Source: CALFXN01 sp937957815
GTDB taxonomy: Bacteria > Synergistota > Synergistia > Synergistales > Aminobacteriaceae
Reading direction: 5' to 3'
Length of the DNA: 43,408 nucleotides
Assembly (NCBI GenBank): GCA_036788195.1
Contig: DAIQNX010000023.1
Coordinates: 1 to 43,408, forward strand
Shown: piece by piece, positions 1 to 8,020 of the stretch
How positions within the stretch are numbered: the stretch's first letter is position 1
Layout of the letters: every line of letters starts with the position of its first letter
Program-made: the position numbers and the translations under genes
The notes under the pieces: model-generated
Told to the model about the DNA's origin: nothing
The model's database searches: none
Seen by the model: only the letters and a program-made list of their open reading frames with translations

Positions 1-32
1 TGAAATTGAAAGAGGACAAATACGACCGAATG

Positions 33-1151
33 TCAGGAGTGAAGAGAGAGAAATTCCCGAACCTCCATCGACGCCAGCCTTTCAATTTTCCTGAGTGTCT
101 CTGTCGCTTTCGACAATCGTTTCTCCCCCGCGGCAATCGCGATCGGGTCTGAGAATCTCCGGTAGAGATCCTGTCTGCGCCATTCGAGCGAAACGATTCT
201 CTCTCCAAAAACCATCTTGTCCGCAAGCGACAGAATCTCCTCCTCAATCGAATCGTCCGACGGGTCCTGGTGATGTTCGACAAGCGAAGCGAGCTTCGAA
301 AATCCCCAATAGCGAAGGAAGGACGCACCCATACCGGCATGATGCGCGACCCCCTTTCGCATATCGTGAAGGCGGGCGGCACGATCGAGAAGACGAAGAT
401 CGACAGGAATTTCACGTTCGACGATTCGTCCAAAAACGCGTACAACATGCGCAACGATATGGCAGTGCCTCCGGACCGCAACCGGAGTTGCGGCCATGTC
501 CCAAATTGCCCTGCATTCGCTTTTCGATGGAAACGCCGCTCTGGAGGTTTCGAGAATTCTGCATCGATCCAGTTCAACCGACGTGTCCGTATCGAAGATA
601 ATCCCCGCATCGGGAACCGGAACTGGACGGACAAACTCTGGATGTACTTCGAGAAAACCGCGAAGGCCGTTTTCCCCGCCCCATGAAAAAACAGGTTCGA
701 GTACTTCCCTTCCGATGAGAGGAGGATGGCCGGAACGACCACAGAAGACGGGGACATGGATGAACGAGTCGCACGAAGGAAGAGACCGGAGATGAGAAAT
801 CGTTTGTTTCCGGAGAAGCGGTACGTCGACGGGCAGGACGAAAACCGGAGAGGGGTTCTGGAGAATTTCGGCAATTCCGGTACGGACGGACGAAAACATT
901 CCCGAATGAAAATGTGGATTCTCGAGAATCCGGACATTCATCCTTTCCGCATACGTTCGAATCTCGGGACGCGCTCCGATGACAACAAAAACAGGATCCA
1001 CGCCCGATTCGGAAAGGGCGCGTACAGCCCGTTCCAGAAGCGATTCATCTCCTATCGGAAGAAGTGCCTTGCATTCTTTCATCCGTGAAGAATACCCCGC
1101 GGCGAGGACAATGCCCGCGATTCTCCCTCGTCCCATGATACGACGAAACAC
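33..1151 (-). CDS. MobA-like nucleotidyltransferase fused to HD domain
   Basis: Two-domain protein of 372 residues. Residues about 11-200 are a MobA/MocA-type NTP transferase: the nucleotide-binding loop GIVLAAGYSSRM is at 13-24 and the metal-binding stretch LPVDVPLL is near 106-113. This family typically attaches CMP or GMP to molybdenum cofactor. Residues about 220-330 are an HD phosphohydrolase-like domain, with H229, H262-D263 (LHDMRKG), an EHHQ motif at 292-295 and D311. The GTG at 1151 has AAGG only three bases upstream. The in-frame ATG at 1136 (residue 6) is an alternative that matches the usual family start better. The gene lies just downstream of the tRNA operon. Substrate and the job of the HD domain are not evident; a role in maturing a molybdenum hydroxylase is inference. 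Confidence 0.85.
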   Translation of the reverse strand: MFRRIMGRGRIAGIVLAAGYSSRMKECKALLPIGDESLLERAVRALSESGVDPVFVVIGARPEIRTYAERMNVRILENPHFHSGMFSSVRTGIAEILQNPSPVFVLPVDVPLLRKQTISHLRSLPSCDSFIHVPVFCGRSGHPPLIGREVLEPVFSWGGENGLRGFLEVHPEFVRPVPVPDAGIIFDTDTSVELDRCRILETSRAAFPSKSECRAIWDMAATPVAVRRHCHIVAHVVRVFGRIVEREIPVDLRLLDRAARLHDMRKGVAHHAGMGASFLRYWGFSKLASLVEHHQDPSDDSIEEEILSLADKMVFGERIVSLEWRRQDLYRRFSDPIAIAAGEKRLSKATETLRKIERLASMEVREFLSLHS

Positions 1152-1169
1152 CTACCTTCGCGTTCTTTC

Positions 1170-1178
1170 ACTATATCA
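1170..1178 (-). promoter_or_regulatory. Possible extended -10 promoter for the MobA-HD gene
   Basis: On the minus strand TGATATAGT reads as a TG-n-TATAGT extended -10 element, about 20 bases upstream of the GTG start. No convincing -35 box is visible at 16-18 bases, so the gene may also be read through from the tRNA operon. Confidence 0.35.
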
Positions 1179-1219
1179 CTGCATATGGATAAAACTCGAA
1201 GGAAAAGAGGAAGTCACCG

Positions 1220-1303
1220 TGGTGCGAGAGGGGGGACTTGAACCCCCAAGCCCGAAGGCACCGGATCCTAAGTCCGGAGCGTCTGCCATTTCGCCACTCT
1301 CGC
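1220..1303 (-). tRNA. tRNA-Leu (TAG)
   Basis: An 84-nt cloverleaf with a long variable arm, as expected for leucine. The acceptor stem is GCGAGAG/CTCTCGC. The anticodon loop CTTAGGA gives anticodon TAG. The CCA end is encoded. It is the last tRNA in the nine-gene operon, downstream of two tRNA-Lys copies. Confidence 0.95.
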
Positions 1304-1332
1304 CGGAAAACCGGAGGAAAAGGAAGAAAAAA

Positions 1333-1408
1333 TGGTGGACCGTGAGGGACTCGAACCCACAACCCCCTGATTAAGAGTCAGATGCTCTACCGGTTGAGCT
1401 AACGGTCC
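1333..1408 (-). tRNA. tRNA-Lys (CTT), copy 2
   Basis: 76-nt tRNA with acceptor stem GGACCGT/ACGGTCC, anticodon loop CTCTTAA (anticodon CTT) and encoded CCA. It is base-for-base identical to the copy at 1471-1546, indicating a recent tandem duplication or gene conversion within the operon. Confidence 0.95.
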
Positions 1409-1470
1409 TTATGGAGAGAAATCACTATGCCCTATGACGAAATAAAAATACAATGACGCGGTCGAAAGAA

Positions 1471-1546
1471 TGGTGGACCGTGAGGGACTCGAACCCACAA
1501 CCCCCTGATTAAGAGTCAGATGCTCTACCGGTTGAGCTAACGGTCC
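1471..1546 (-). tRNA. tRNA-Lys (CTT), copy 1
   Basis: 76-nt tRNA, identical to the downstream copy at 1333-1408. Anticodon CTT reads AAG. The two copies are separated by 62 bases that are not themselves duplicated beyond the tRNA. Confidence 0.95.
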
Positions 1547-1560
1547 TCATTTTCTATAAA

Positions 1561-1637
1561 TGGCGCGCCCGGCAGGAGTCGAACCCGCGACCTACGGATC
1601 CGAAGTCCGTCGTTCTATCCAGCTGAACTACGGGCGC
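1561..1637 (-). tRNA. tRNA-Arg (TCG)
   Basis: 77-nt tRNA with acceptor stem GCGCCCG/CGGGCGC, discriminator G and encoded CCA. The stem ACGGA/TCCGT closes the loop CTTCGGA, giving anticodon TCG, which reads CGA/CGG. Confidence 0.93.
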
Positions 1638-1645
1638 ATATTAAC

Positions 1646-1723
1646 TGGGGTGAGCGAGGGGACTTGAACCCCCAACATCTGGAGCCACAGTCCAGTACTC
1701 TAACCAATTGAGCTACGCTCACC
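1646..1723 (-). tRNA. tRNA-His (GTG)
   Basis: Loop CTGTGGC gives anticodon GTG. The span includes the extra 5' G (G-1) typical of tRNA-His, facing discriminator C73. The CCA end is encoded. This is a queuosine-target tRNA; a QueT-type transporter gene lies elsewhere in the window (40136-40603). Confidence 0.95.
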
Positions 1724-1730
1724 ATATCCT

Positions 1731-1807
<77 letters not shown>

Positions 1808-1817
1808 AAACAAAAAC

Positions 1818-1894
1818 TGGAGCGGGAAACGGGATTCGAACCCGCGACCTACGGCTTGGAAGGCCATCGCTCTAGCCAACTGAGCTATTCCCGC
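1818..1894 (-). tRNA. tRNA-Gly (TCC)
   Basis: 77-nt tRNA with acceptor stem GCGGGAA/TTCCCGC, discriminator T as usual for bacterial tRNA-Gly, anticodon loop CTTCCAA (TCC) and encoded CCA. It is the third gene of the operon in transcription order. Confidence 0.95.
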
Positions 1895-1929
1895 TCGTAA
1901 TGACACTCATGAAGCCCGTAGCTGCAATT

Positions 1930-2007
1930 TGGTCGGGGCGAAAGGATTTGAACCTTCGACCCCCTGCTCCCAAAGCAGGTGCGCTAACCAGACTGCGCTA
2001 CGCCCCG
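1930..2007 (-). tRNA. tRNA-Pro (TGG)
   Basis: 78-nt tRNA with acceptor stem CGGGGCG/CGCCCCG, anticodon loop TTTGGGA (TGG) and encoded CCA. It is the second gene of the operon in transcription order. Confidence 0.95.
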
Positions 2008-2024
2008 ATAAAAACAAAAAATAA

Positions 2025-2100
<76 letters not shown>

Positions 2101-2117
2101 ATCAAATCAACGGCGAT

Positions 2118-2146
2118 ATTGTAATGACGACGACACCGCTTGTCAA
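2118..2146 (-). promoter_or_regulatory. Promoter of the nine-tRNA operon
   Basis: Near-consensus sigma-70-type promoter: -35 TTGACA (2141-2146 on the minus strand), 17-base spacer, -10 TACAAT (2118-2123). Predicted start is near 2111, about 11 bases before tRNA-Ala. The -35 hexamer overlaps the -35 hexamer of the divergent rqcH promoter. Confidence 0.85.
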
Positions 2147-2169
2147 GCCACGGACAGGTGTCTTACAAT
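2140..2169 (+). promoter_or_regulatory. Promoter of rqcH, overlapping the tRNA operon promoter
   Basis: -35 TTGTCA at 2140-2145, 18-base spacer, -10 TACAAT at 2164-2169. Predicted start is near 2176, which leaves about 20 bases before the ATG at 2197, including the ribosome binding site at 2182-2190. Its -35 box shares five bases with the tRNA operon -35 box on the other strand. Confidence 0.65.
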
Positions 2170-2196
2170 GCGAACAATATCAAGGGGGGACATTTC

Positions 2197-3852
2197 ATGA
2201 AGTTCGGTCCCGAAATCGTACATCTCTGGAAAATATCTCTCTGTCGCCGTTTTTGCAACCGGCAGATCGCAAGGATCGAGGCCGGATCCGAGTGGCTTGC
2301 CCTGCATTTTTCGGGAGAGGAATGGTTCTTTGTCTGTTGGTCTTCGCAAGGATCAGGCTGTTGCTCCGCCGACGATCAGACTTTGAAATCCCTCCTTCGT
2401 GAAGGCCATACCTCTTCTCTCAAAGAATCGTGCAGGGCACATCTTTCCGGCGCCCGCCTGCGTGAAGTGGAACAAGTCGGCAAGGACAGAATCCTTCGCC
2501 TCCGCTTCGAAAAGACGCTCGGCGCGGGCTTCATTCGCCCTGTTTCGTTATATTTCGAGTCCCTGGATCGATTTGCGAACCTTGTTCTGTGCGACGAGAA
2601 AAACGCTGTGATCGATGCCGCGAAGATTATTCCGGCGGGAACGCGAGATCGCACCATTTCTCCTCCGTTCTCCTACGTACCGCCTCCGTCCGTGTCGGGA
2701 GACGAATGCCTCGGAGAAAACGCGTCCGTTGACGATGTCGAACACATTGTCGGGTTCAGCAGAAGCGTACGCCGGGCCGTGCAACGGGAATGGGATTCCC
2801 ATCCTCCTTCTTTCTGGAGCGACTCCTTTCGTAAAGGATATGTGGATGGCGATTCGTTTCTGAGACTACAGGTCCTCGACGGAAACTTAATCGCGTTCCC
2901 TGTTGTCTTCCGGGAGGCCGAAGAACTTCAGGAAAGAGATGCCCTCCGCGCTTCGGTAAGTTTTCTTTGCGATCCGGTTGTGCGCAGTGTCGCGAGAAGA
3001 GTCACCAAAAGCATTTGTTCGCTGATCGAGAGGGAAAAACACAGAAAACAACGTCTCCTCGACGGAATGCTTCGTCGGGAGATGCTTCTTTTGAAGGCTC
3101 CGGAGTATCGAATGGCCGGAGACGCGATTCTCGCAAACATATCGTCTCTTCGTAAGGGGATGGAACAGGCGATGCTCCCATACTGGAATGAAGATGGGAG
3201 CACGAGAGAAATTATGGTTTCTCTCGATCCAATGAAATCACCCCAAGACAACGCGTCTTTATATTATTCCCGGTATGCGAAGGCGAAAGGGAATCCGAAC
3301 AACGTCAAGCAATCGATCGAGGATATCCGGGAGAGCATGGCCGAATTGGATGAACAACTCTCCTTGCTTGAGACAGTCGATTCGTCGTCGTTGCTTGAAC
3401 TGGCACTTGAGGATCTTCGAAAATGGCTCTCACCGAAGCACAGTCCCCGTAGAGGAAGAAAAGGGAAAAAGTCGAACGAACACGCAGTGAAGCGAATGGA
3501 ATATGGAAATGCGCGCATTTCCATCGGATTGTCCGCAATCGGCAACAGGATGGTGACACTGGCCGAATCGCTCCCTTCCGATCTCTGGCTTCACGCGCGC
3601 GATGTCGCGGGGTCGCATGTCATCGTTCGAGCCGCTTCGGTGACGGTCGGAGATGACGTCGTCAGATTCGCCGCGAGTCTTGCCGCATATTACAGCAGAG
3701 CACGATCTTCAGGGGCCGTTCAGGTGATCGTTGCGGAAAAACGTTTCGTCCGCCCGATTCCGGGTACGATCGCGCACGTCCGTTATAGAAATGAAAGGAA
3801 TGTAACGGTCAGTCCGCTGTATTGGAAAGAAGTCCTCGAAGAGCGGAGATGA
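2197..3852 (+). CDS. rqcH: RqcH (NFACT/FbpA family ribosome quality control protein)
   Basis: Bacterial RqcH binds the obstructed 50S subunit with its stalled peptidyl-tRNA and recruits tRNA-Ala to add C-terminal alanine tails. The 551-residue protein has the NFACT-N domain, a coiled-coil middle segment preceded by SLYYSRYAKAK, and a C-terminal NFACT-R domain with the signature DLWLHARDVAGSHVIVRA. The ATG at 2197 is preceded by AAGGGGGGA at 2182-2190 with 6 bases spacing. With this start the conserved Asp-Arg pair (in GKDRI) falls at residues 97-98, matching the D97/R98 numbering I recall as essential in the Bacillus protein. An upstream in-frame start at 2140 lies inside the promoter and is unlikely. 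The gene overlaps rluD tail to tail by 44 bases. Confidence 0.92.
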   Translation: MKFGPEIVHLWKISLCRRFCNRQIARIEAGSEWLALHFSGEEWFFVCWSSQGSGCCSADDQTLKSLLREGHTSSLKESCRAHLSGARLREVEQVGKDRILRLRFEKTLGAGFIRPVSLYFESLDRFANLVLCDEKNAVIDAAKIIPAGTRDRTISPPFSYVPPPSVSGDECLGENASVDDVEHIVGFSRSVRRAVQREWDSHPPSFWSDSFRKGYVDGDSFLRLQVLDGNLIAFPVVFREAEELQERDALRASVSFLCDPVVRSVARRVTKSICSLIEREKHRKQRLLDGMLRREMLLLKAPEYRMAGDAILANISSLRKGMEQAMLPYWNEDGSTREIMVSLDPMKSPQDNASLYYSRYAKAKGNPNNVKQSIEDIRESMAELDEQLSLLETVDSSSLLELALEDLRKWLSPKHSPRRGRKGKKSNEHAVKRMEYGNARISIGLSAIGNRMVTLAESLPSDLWLHARDVAGSHVIVRAASVTVGDDVVRFAASLAAYYSRARSSGAVQVIVAEKRFVRPIPGTIAHVRYRNERNVTVSPLYWKEVLEERR

Positions 3853-4846
3853 AATCGGAAGGAATGGGACTCCTGAAGGACAGTGCTTTCCCGGATACCG
3901 GGTGTATGAAGGAAAGCGTCCAGGAGTGCAGAAGAAGTCGTCCGGGATTTTCCTTTCGTAATCCGCCGTAAAGCGCGTCTCCGAGAACGGGATGTTCGAT
4001 TTCTTTCATGTGGACGCGAATCTGGTGTGTTCGCCCGGAATGAATCGAAACGCACAGGAACGAGACATTTTTCCTCGTCCACAGAACGTGGAATTCCGTT
4101 TTTGCCTTCTTGCCGTCTCTGGTGACGGCCATCCGGATTCTGTTCGCCGGATCCCTGCCAATGGGGAGATCGATAGTTCCTTCGCGAGAACTGAATGCTC
4201 CACGGACGACGGCCAGATATCTTTTTCCGACGCTTCTTTCTTTGAACTGAGTCTGCAATTCCGTTAACGCGGTCTGTGTCCTCGCGACGACGAGAAGCCC
4301 GGATGTCGCTTCGTCGAGCCTGTGTACGATGCCGGGGCGCAATACGTTGCCGATGTTTCCGATATCCGGATATCGATAAAGAAGACCATGGACGAGTGTC
4401 CCGGTCCAGTTTCCGGGAGCGGGATGGACTACGATCCCGGCGGGTTTATTGACGACAATGATGTATTGGTCCTCGAAGATGACGTCAAACGGAACATTTT
4501 CCGGAACGATATCCGATGAACGCGGGGGCGGAATCCTCACCGTAACTTTTTCTCCCGCGTGAATTCCTGTCGAGGTTTTCCGCTTATCGACTCCGTCTAC
4601 CTGGACGTTCCCGGCGCGAATAAGTCCCTGAACGAAGTTCCTTGAAAATCCGAGCGAACGCGCGAGGAAGACGTCGAGACGTTCTTCCCGCGATGATTCC
4701 GGCACAATCAGTTCTTCCGGAGAACGTTCGTCGTCGTGAGGAAAAAAGAGGAGTGAAGACAAGGGGCCTCCACTCCTCTTCCCGGTATCACACGAAGATC
4801 CTCCGCATGAAGTTATTCCGTCAGAACCGTAGAACAACGCGGGCAT
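3809..4846 (-). CDS. rluD: RluD-type 23S rRNA pseudouridine synthase
   Basis: RluA/RluD family enzyme that isomerises uridine in ribosomal RNA. An N-terminal S4 RNA-binding domain (from ERLDVFLARSLGFSRNFVQ) precedes the catalytic domain with the HRLDEATSGLLVVA motif containing the catalytic Asp. GRTHQIRVHM and HPVLGDALYGG follow, all family hallmarks. The start is uncertain. ATG at 4846 has AGAAGG four bases upstream and overlaps the ileS end by 34 bases, but a strong intrinsic terminator then lies inside the first 35 codons. GTG at 4705 begins right at the conserved region and lies after the terminator, but its SD is weak. The lspA gene often found between ileS and rluD is absent here. Confidence 0.88.
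   Translation of the reverse strand: MPALFYGSDGITSCGGSSCDTGKRSGGPLSSLLFFPHDDERSPEELIVPESSREERLDVFLARSLGFSRNFVQGLIRAGNVQVDGVDKRKTSTGIHAGEKVTVRIPPPRSSDIVPENVPFDVIFEDQYIIVVNKPAGIVVHPAPGNWTGTLVHGLLYRYPDIGNIGNVLRPGIVHRLDEATSGLLVVARTQTALTELQTQFKERSVGKRYLAVVRGAFSSREGTIDLPIGRDPANRIRMAVTRDGKKAKTEFHVLWTRKNVSFLCVSIHSGRTHQIRVHMKEIEHPVLGDALYGGLRKENPGRLLLHSWTLSFIHPVSGKALSFRSPIPSDFISALRGLLSNTAD
4742..4780 (-). terminator. Intrinsic terminator after ileS
   Basis: Perfect 10-bp stem (AAGAGGAGTG with CACTCCTCTT) with a 15-base loop, followed on the minus strand by a T-run. It lies 33 bases past the ileS stop codon and overlaps the N-terminal codons of rluD if the ATG at 4846 is used. Confidence 0.75.
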
Positions 4847-7596
4847 AATCCCTTCTCGTTCACCGTCTCGCTGTATTTCCAGCACCTGGGACATTTTTCT
4901 CCCGAGGCTTTCCCGACGAGGAGGCGAAGGCCTGTTTCTTCGTCGACGACAGCAGGAGAATCCGGCGCGAAGGAGTCCACCCATCGGAATTCCGACGTTA
5001 TGAGGAAAAGAGCCCAATCGTCGCTGGAGAAACGGTTGGCGGTTTCGGCAAACGCTCCCCTTTCCGCGACGACGGTTGCCTCGAGAGAATGCCCGATCTT
5101 CCCATCCGAACGGGCTTTCTCGAGAGCCTTGCTGATCGCGCTCCGAATGACGAGAAGCTGCTCCCACGGCATCGACAAGGAAGCGTTGTCCCATTCCGGA
5201 TCGGCAACGGGCCAGTCGGTGAGAAACACGCTCTCGCAGAGTCTGGGGTCGACCGTCCGCATCGACTGCCAGATCTCCTCCATGGTGAAGCTGAGAACGG
5301 GAGATAGCATAGTCGTCAGTGTTTTGAGAACGTTCCACATAACGGTCTGGCAACTTCTCCTCGTGAGGGAATCAGCCTTTTCCGCATAGAGTCTGTCCTT
5401 GCTCGCGTCAAGGTAGAAAGAGCTCAGCTCATTGACGCAGAACTGATGGATCAGGAAAGTCGGAACGTGGAATTCCGCGTTGTCATAGGCCATTCCGACC
5501 TTCGTTATGATTTGGGAGAGGCGTGAAAGCAACCAACGGTCCATTTCTGGCATGTCCTTGTATGCGATCGAATTTTCCCACGGATCGAAGTGATGAAGAT
5601 TTCCCAGAAGAAACCTTGCCGTGTTCCTGATTCGTCGATATGACTCGGCGAGATTCGAGAGAATCGTCTCCGAGATGCGAATATCCCCCCTGTAATCCGT
5701 CGAAGCGACCCAAAGCCGCAATATATCGGCGCCGTAACGGTCGATGACCTCTTGAGGCCGGACGACATTTCCGACGGACTTGGACATTTTTCTTCCTTCG
5801 CCGTCGACGATGAAGCCATGTGTCAGAACGCTCTTGAAAGGCGGCTTGTTCCGCGTCGCGATGGATGTCAGCAGGGATGTCTGAAACCAGCCTCTATGCT
5901 GGTCGCTGCCCTCGAGATAGAGTTCAGCAGGCCAGTGGAGTTCCTTCCTTGTCTCGAGAACGGCCAGATGGCTGACTCCGGAATCGAACCAGACGTCCAT
6001 GATGTCGGTATTTTTCTGAAGGTGCCGATCGCCGCATTCCGGACAGAATGCCAGGTCCCCGAGCAGGAATTCGGGGGACTCCCTCCACCAGACGGAACTC
6101 CCTTCACGTCGGACGTGTTCCATCACCCGACGGATCCTATCCGGCGTCAGAATGGAAGTTCCGCAATGCGTACACGTGAACGAAGGGATCGGCACTCCCC
6201 AGACGCGCTGACGACTGATGCACCAATCGGATCGGTCACGAACCATGTTGTAGATTCTGTCTTTTCCCCACTCCGGGACCCAAGCGACATCGTTGTCGAT
6301 TGCGGAAAGCGCCTCCTCACGGAAATCGGACACTTTGACGAACCATTGTTTCGTCGATCTGAAAATAACTGGTTTTTTGCATCTCCAGCAGTGGGGATAC
6401 GAGTGGTTTATCGTAGCCATCCCGAGGAGTCTGCCGTTGCCACGCAGTGTTTCAAGAACTTTTTTCGCTCCGTCGTCCAACGAGAGGCCGCCGACGAGCG
6501 GAGTTTCGGGGACGAAATAACCGGAATCGTCGACAGGGTTGTATACTTCTATTCCATAACGAATTCCTGTTTCGTAGTCTTCGACGCCGTGTCCTGGAGC
6601 CGTATGGACGCATCCTGTCCCCGTGTTGAGTTCGACATATTCGGCGAGAACGACGGGTGTTCTGCGTTCCCCGTAAAACGGATGGGTCGCGAAAAGACCT
6701 TCGAGTTCCCTCCCCTTCACCGTGATGATGTCTTCAGAGAAGACGAGGCCGGTCGAGCGGCTCAGAGATTCCTTGAGGCTCTTCGCGAAGAGATACGTTT
6801 TCTTCCCTGCCTTCGCGAAGAGATAGTCGTACTCGGGACCGACTGCGACGGCCATACTTGCCGGAAGAGTCCAAGGAGTTGTCGTCCAGACGATGACGTT
6901 AACGTCTTCAGTTCCGAGTTGCGGGAAACGTTTTCCGGCTTCGGGAAGGGAGTAGGCGACGAACACGGAAGGAGATTTTTCGTCCCAATATTCAATTTCG
7001 GCGGCAGCGAGAGCGGTCTGGCAATCGATGCACCAAAAGACGGGTTTCTCTCCCCGGTACACCAACCCTTTCTCGACCATGTCGGCAAACGCTCCGAGTT
7101 GGGCTGCCTCGTATTCCGGAAACAGGGTCATATATGGATTGTCCCAATCTCCGAAAACTCCGAGCCGAATGAATTCCCCACGTTGAATATCACGATATTT
7201 CAATGCGTACTCGGTACACTGTTTCCGGAGTTCCACGGGATCAATCGAATCCTTCGAGACGCCTTCCGACTTGAGGACGTGCAATTCAATGGGAAGACCG
7301 TGCGTATCCCAACCGGGGACGTACGGCGAATAATACCCTCTCAGTGTCTTGTATTTCGGAAAGAGATCTTTCAGCACCTTGTTGAAGGCGGTTCCGATAT
7401 GGATATTTCCGTTTGCGTAGGGAGGACCATCGTGAAGGATATACGGGGCATTCCCCTCACGTTGGGAAACCATCTTCTCGTAAATTCGGTTCTCTTTCCA
7501 GAACGCCAAGAACTCCGGTTCTCTTTTTGCGAGGTTGGCCTTCATCGGGAACGTCGTCTCGGGAAGATTCAATGTTTTTTTGAAATCGTCCGCCAT
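4813..7596 (-). CDS. ileS: Isoleucyl-tRNA synthetase
   Basis: Charges tRNA-Ile in the cytoplasm. The 927-residue protein is full length for the bacterial type. The HIGH-class motif appears as HIGT at 66-69 and KMSKS is at 603-607. The editing domain carries WTTTPWTLPAS at 237-247. The C-terminal zinc finger has two CPRC-type pairs (KCPRCW near 900 and LCPRC near 920), the arrangement of bacterial IleS. The ATG at 7596 follows AGAGAGGTGGGGAAAC. No T-box leader (AGGGTGG-ACCGCG type element) is seen upstream; only a terminator that closes the tRNA-Arg unit. It probably shares transcripts with rluD downstream. Confidence 0.97.
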   Translation of the reverse strand: MADDFKKTLNLPETTFPMKANLAKREPEFLAFWKENRIYEKMVSQREGNAPYILHDGPPYANGNIHIGTAFNKVLKDLFPKYKTLRGYYSPYVPGWDTHGLPIELHVLKSEGVSKDSIDPVELRKQCTEYALKYRDIQRGEFIRLGVFGDWDNPYMTLFPEYEAAQLGAFADMVEKGLVYRGEKPVFWCIDCQTALAAAEIEYWDEKSPSVFVAYSLPEAGKRFPQLGTEDVNVIVWTTTPWTLPASMAVAVGPEYDYLFAKAGKKTYLFAKSLKESLSRSTGLVFSEDIITVKGRELEGLFATHPFYGERRTPVVLAEYVELNTGTGCVHTAPGHGVEDYETGIRYGIEVYNPVDDSGYFVPETPLVGGLSLDDGAKKVLETLRGNGRLLGMATINHSYPHCWRCKKPVIFRSTKQWFVKVSDFREEALSAIDNDVAWVPEWGKDRIYNMVRDRSDWCISRQRVWGVPIPSFTCTHCGTSILTPDRIRRVMEHVRREGSSVWWRESPEFLLGDLAFCPECGDRHLQKNTDIMDVWFDSGVSHLAVLETRKELHWPAELYLEGSDQHRGWFQTSLLTSIATRNKPPFKSVLTHGFIVDGEGRKMSKSVGNVVRPQEVIDRYGADILRLWVASTDYRGDIRISETILSNLAESYRRIRNTARFLLGNLHHFDPWENSIAYKDMPEMDRWLLSRLSQIITKVGMAYDNAEFHVPTFLIHQFCVNELSSFYLDASKDRLYAEKADSLTRRSCQTVMWNVLKTLTTMLSPVLSFTMEEIWQSMRTVDPRLCESVFLTDWPVADPEWDNASLSMPWEQLLVIRSAISKALEKARSDGKIGHSLEATVVAERGAFAETANRFSSDDWALFLITSEFRWVDSFAPDSPAVVDEETGLRLLVGKASGEKCPRCWKYSETVNEKGLCPRCSTVLTE

Positions 7597-7898
7597 GTTT
7601 CCCCACCTCTCTTTAATAGGAAAAATGCCGTCCCGCTCAGCAGGACGGCCCGTTTTCCGATAATATCCCCGGTTCGGACTTATAGGAACCCATAAAAGAC
7701 TCCATCCTCAGCAACAAAAGCTGACGCAAAACATCCGAAGAGGGAGACCGATTCGAAAATCCACTCGTACGATAAAACAGAACGTGAACCTAATCGTCCA
7801 GCGGACAATGATTCGTTCCACAAAGGCTGTCGGATGGTTTCGCACACAGAGCCCCGAACATCTATCCGCTTTCCCCGGGCAGATTCTTCGCGGAAAAT
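7597..7898. other. Gap between ileS and tRNA-Arg
   Basis: About 300 bases with no gene. It contains the terminator at 7621-7649. The rest shows no T-box, no convincing promoter and no open frame with a ribosome binding site. The ileS promoter must lie here or the gene is read through from the tRNA, but I cannot point to it. Confidence 0.5.
7621..7649 (-). terminator. Intrinsic terminator between tRNA-Arg and ileS
   Basis: GC-rich 7-bp stem GCCGTCC/GGACGGC with a 9-base loop, followed on the minus strand by A and five T residues. It lies 25 bases upstream of the ileS start, so it may end the tRNA-Arg transcript or attenuate ileS. Confidence 0.7.
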
Positions 7899-7974
7899 TG
7901 GCGAGCCTGGCCAGATTCGAACTGGCGACCTACGGCTTAGGAGGCCGTCGCTCTATCCTCTGAGCTACAGGCCC
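7899..7974 (-). tRNA. tRNA-Arg (CCT)
   Basis: 76-nt tRNA with acceptor GGGCCTG/CAGGCTC (one G-T wobble), anticodon loop CTCCTAA (CCT, reads AGG), discriminator G and encoded CCA. It stands alone, with its own promoter about 18 bases upstream and a terminator downstream. Confidence 0.94.
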
Positions 7975-7991
7975 GCGAAAAGACGATGGAT

Positions 7992-8020
7992 ACGTTACAC
8001 GGCTTTCTTGTGGCTGTCAA
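7992..8020 (-). promoter_or_regulatory. Promoter of tRNA-Arg(CCT)
   Basis: -35 TTGACA (8015-8020), 17-base spacer, -10 TAACGT (7992-7997) on the minus strand. Predicted start is near 7985, about 11 bases before the tRNA, the same layout as the tRNA operon promoter at 2118-2146. Confidence 0.75.

Noticed and set aside
2140..2196. Upstream start of rqcH at 2140
   Set aside because: It lies within the promoter and would shift the conserved Asp-Arg pair away from positions 97-98; the ATG at 2197 has a strong SD.
4847..5353. N-terminal extension of rluD to 5353
   Set aside because: The extra 169 codons are the ileS coding region in another frame and show no domain.
5752..7695. 647-codon open frame on the + strand opposite ileS
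   Set aside because: It is the antisense shadow of ileS: no SD, no recognisable domain, and the opposite strand has all IleS motifs.
7597..7898. T-box leader for ileS
   Set aside because: No AGGGTGG-ACCGCG-like element or antiterminator pair is visible; the hairpin fits a simple terminator.
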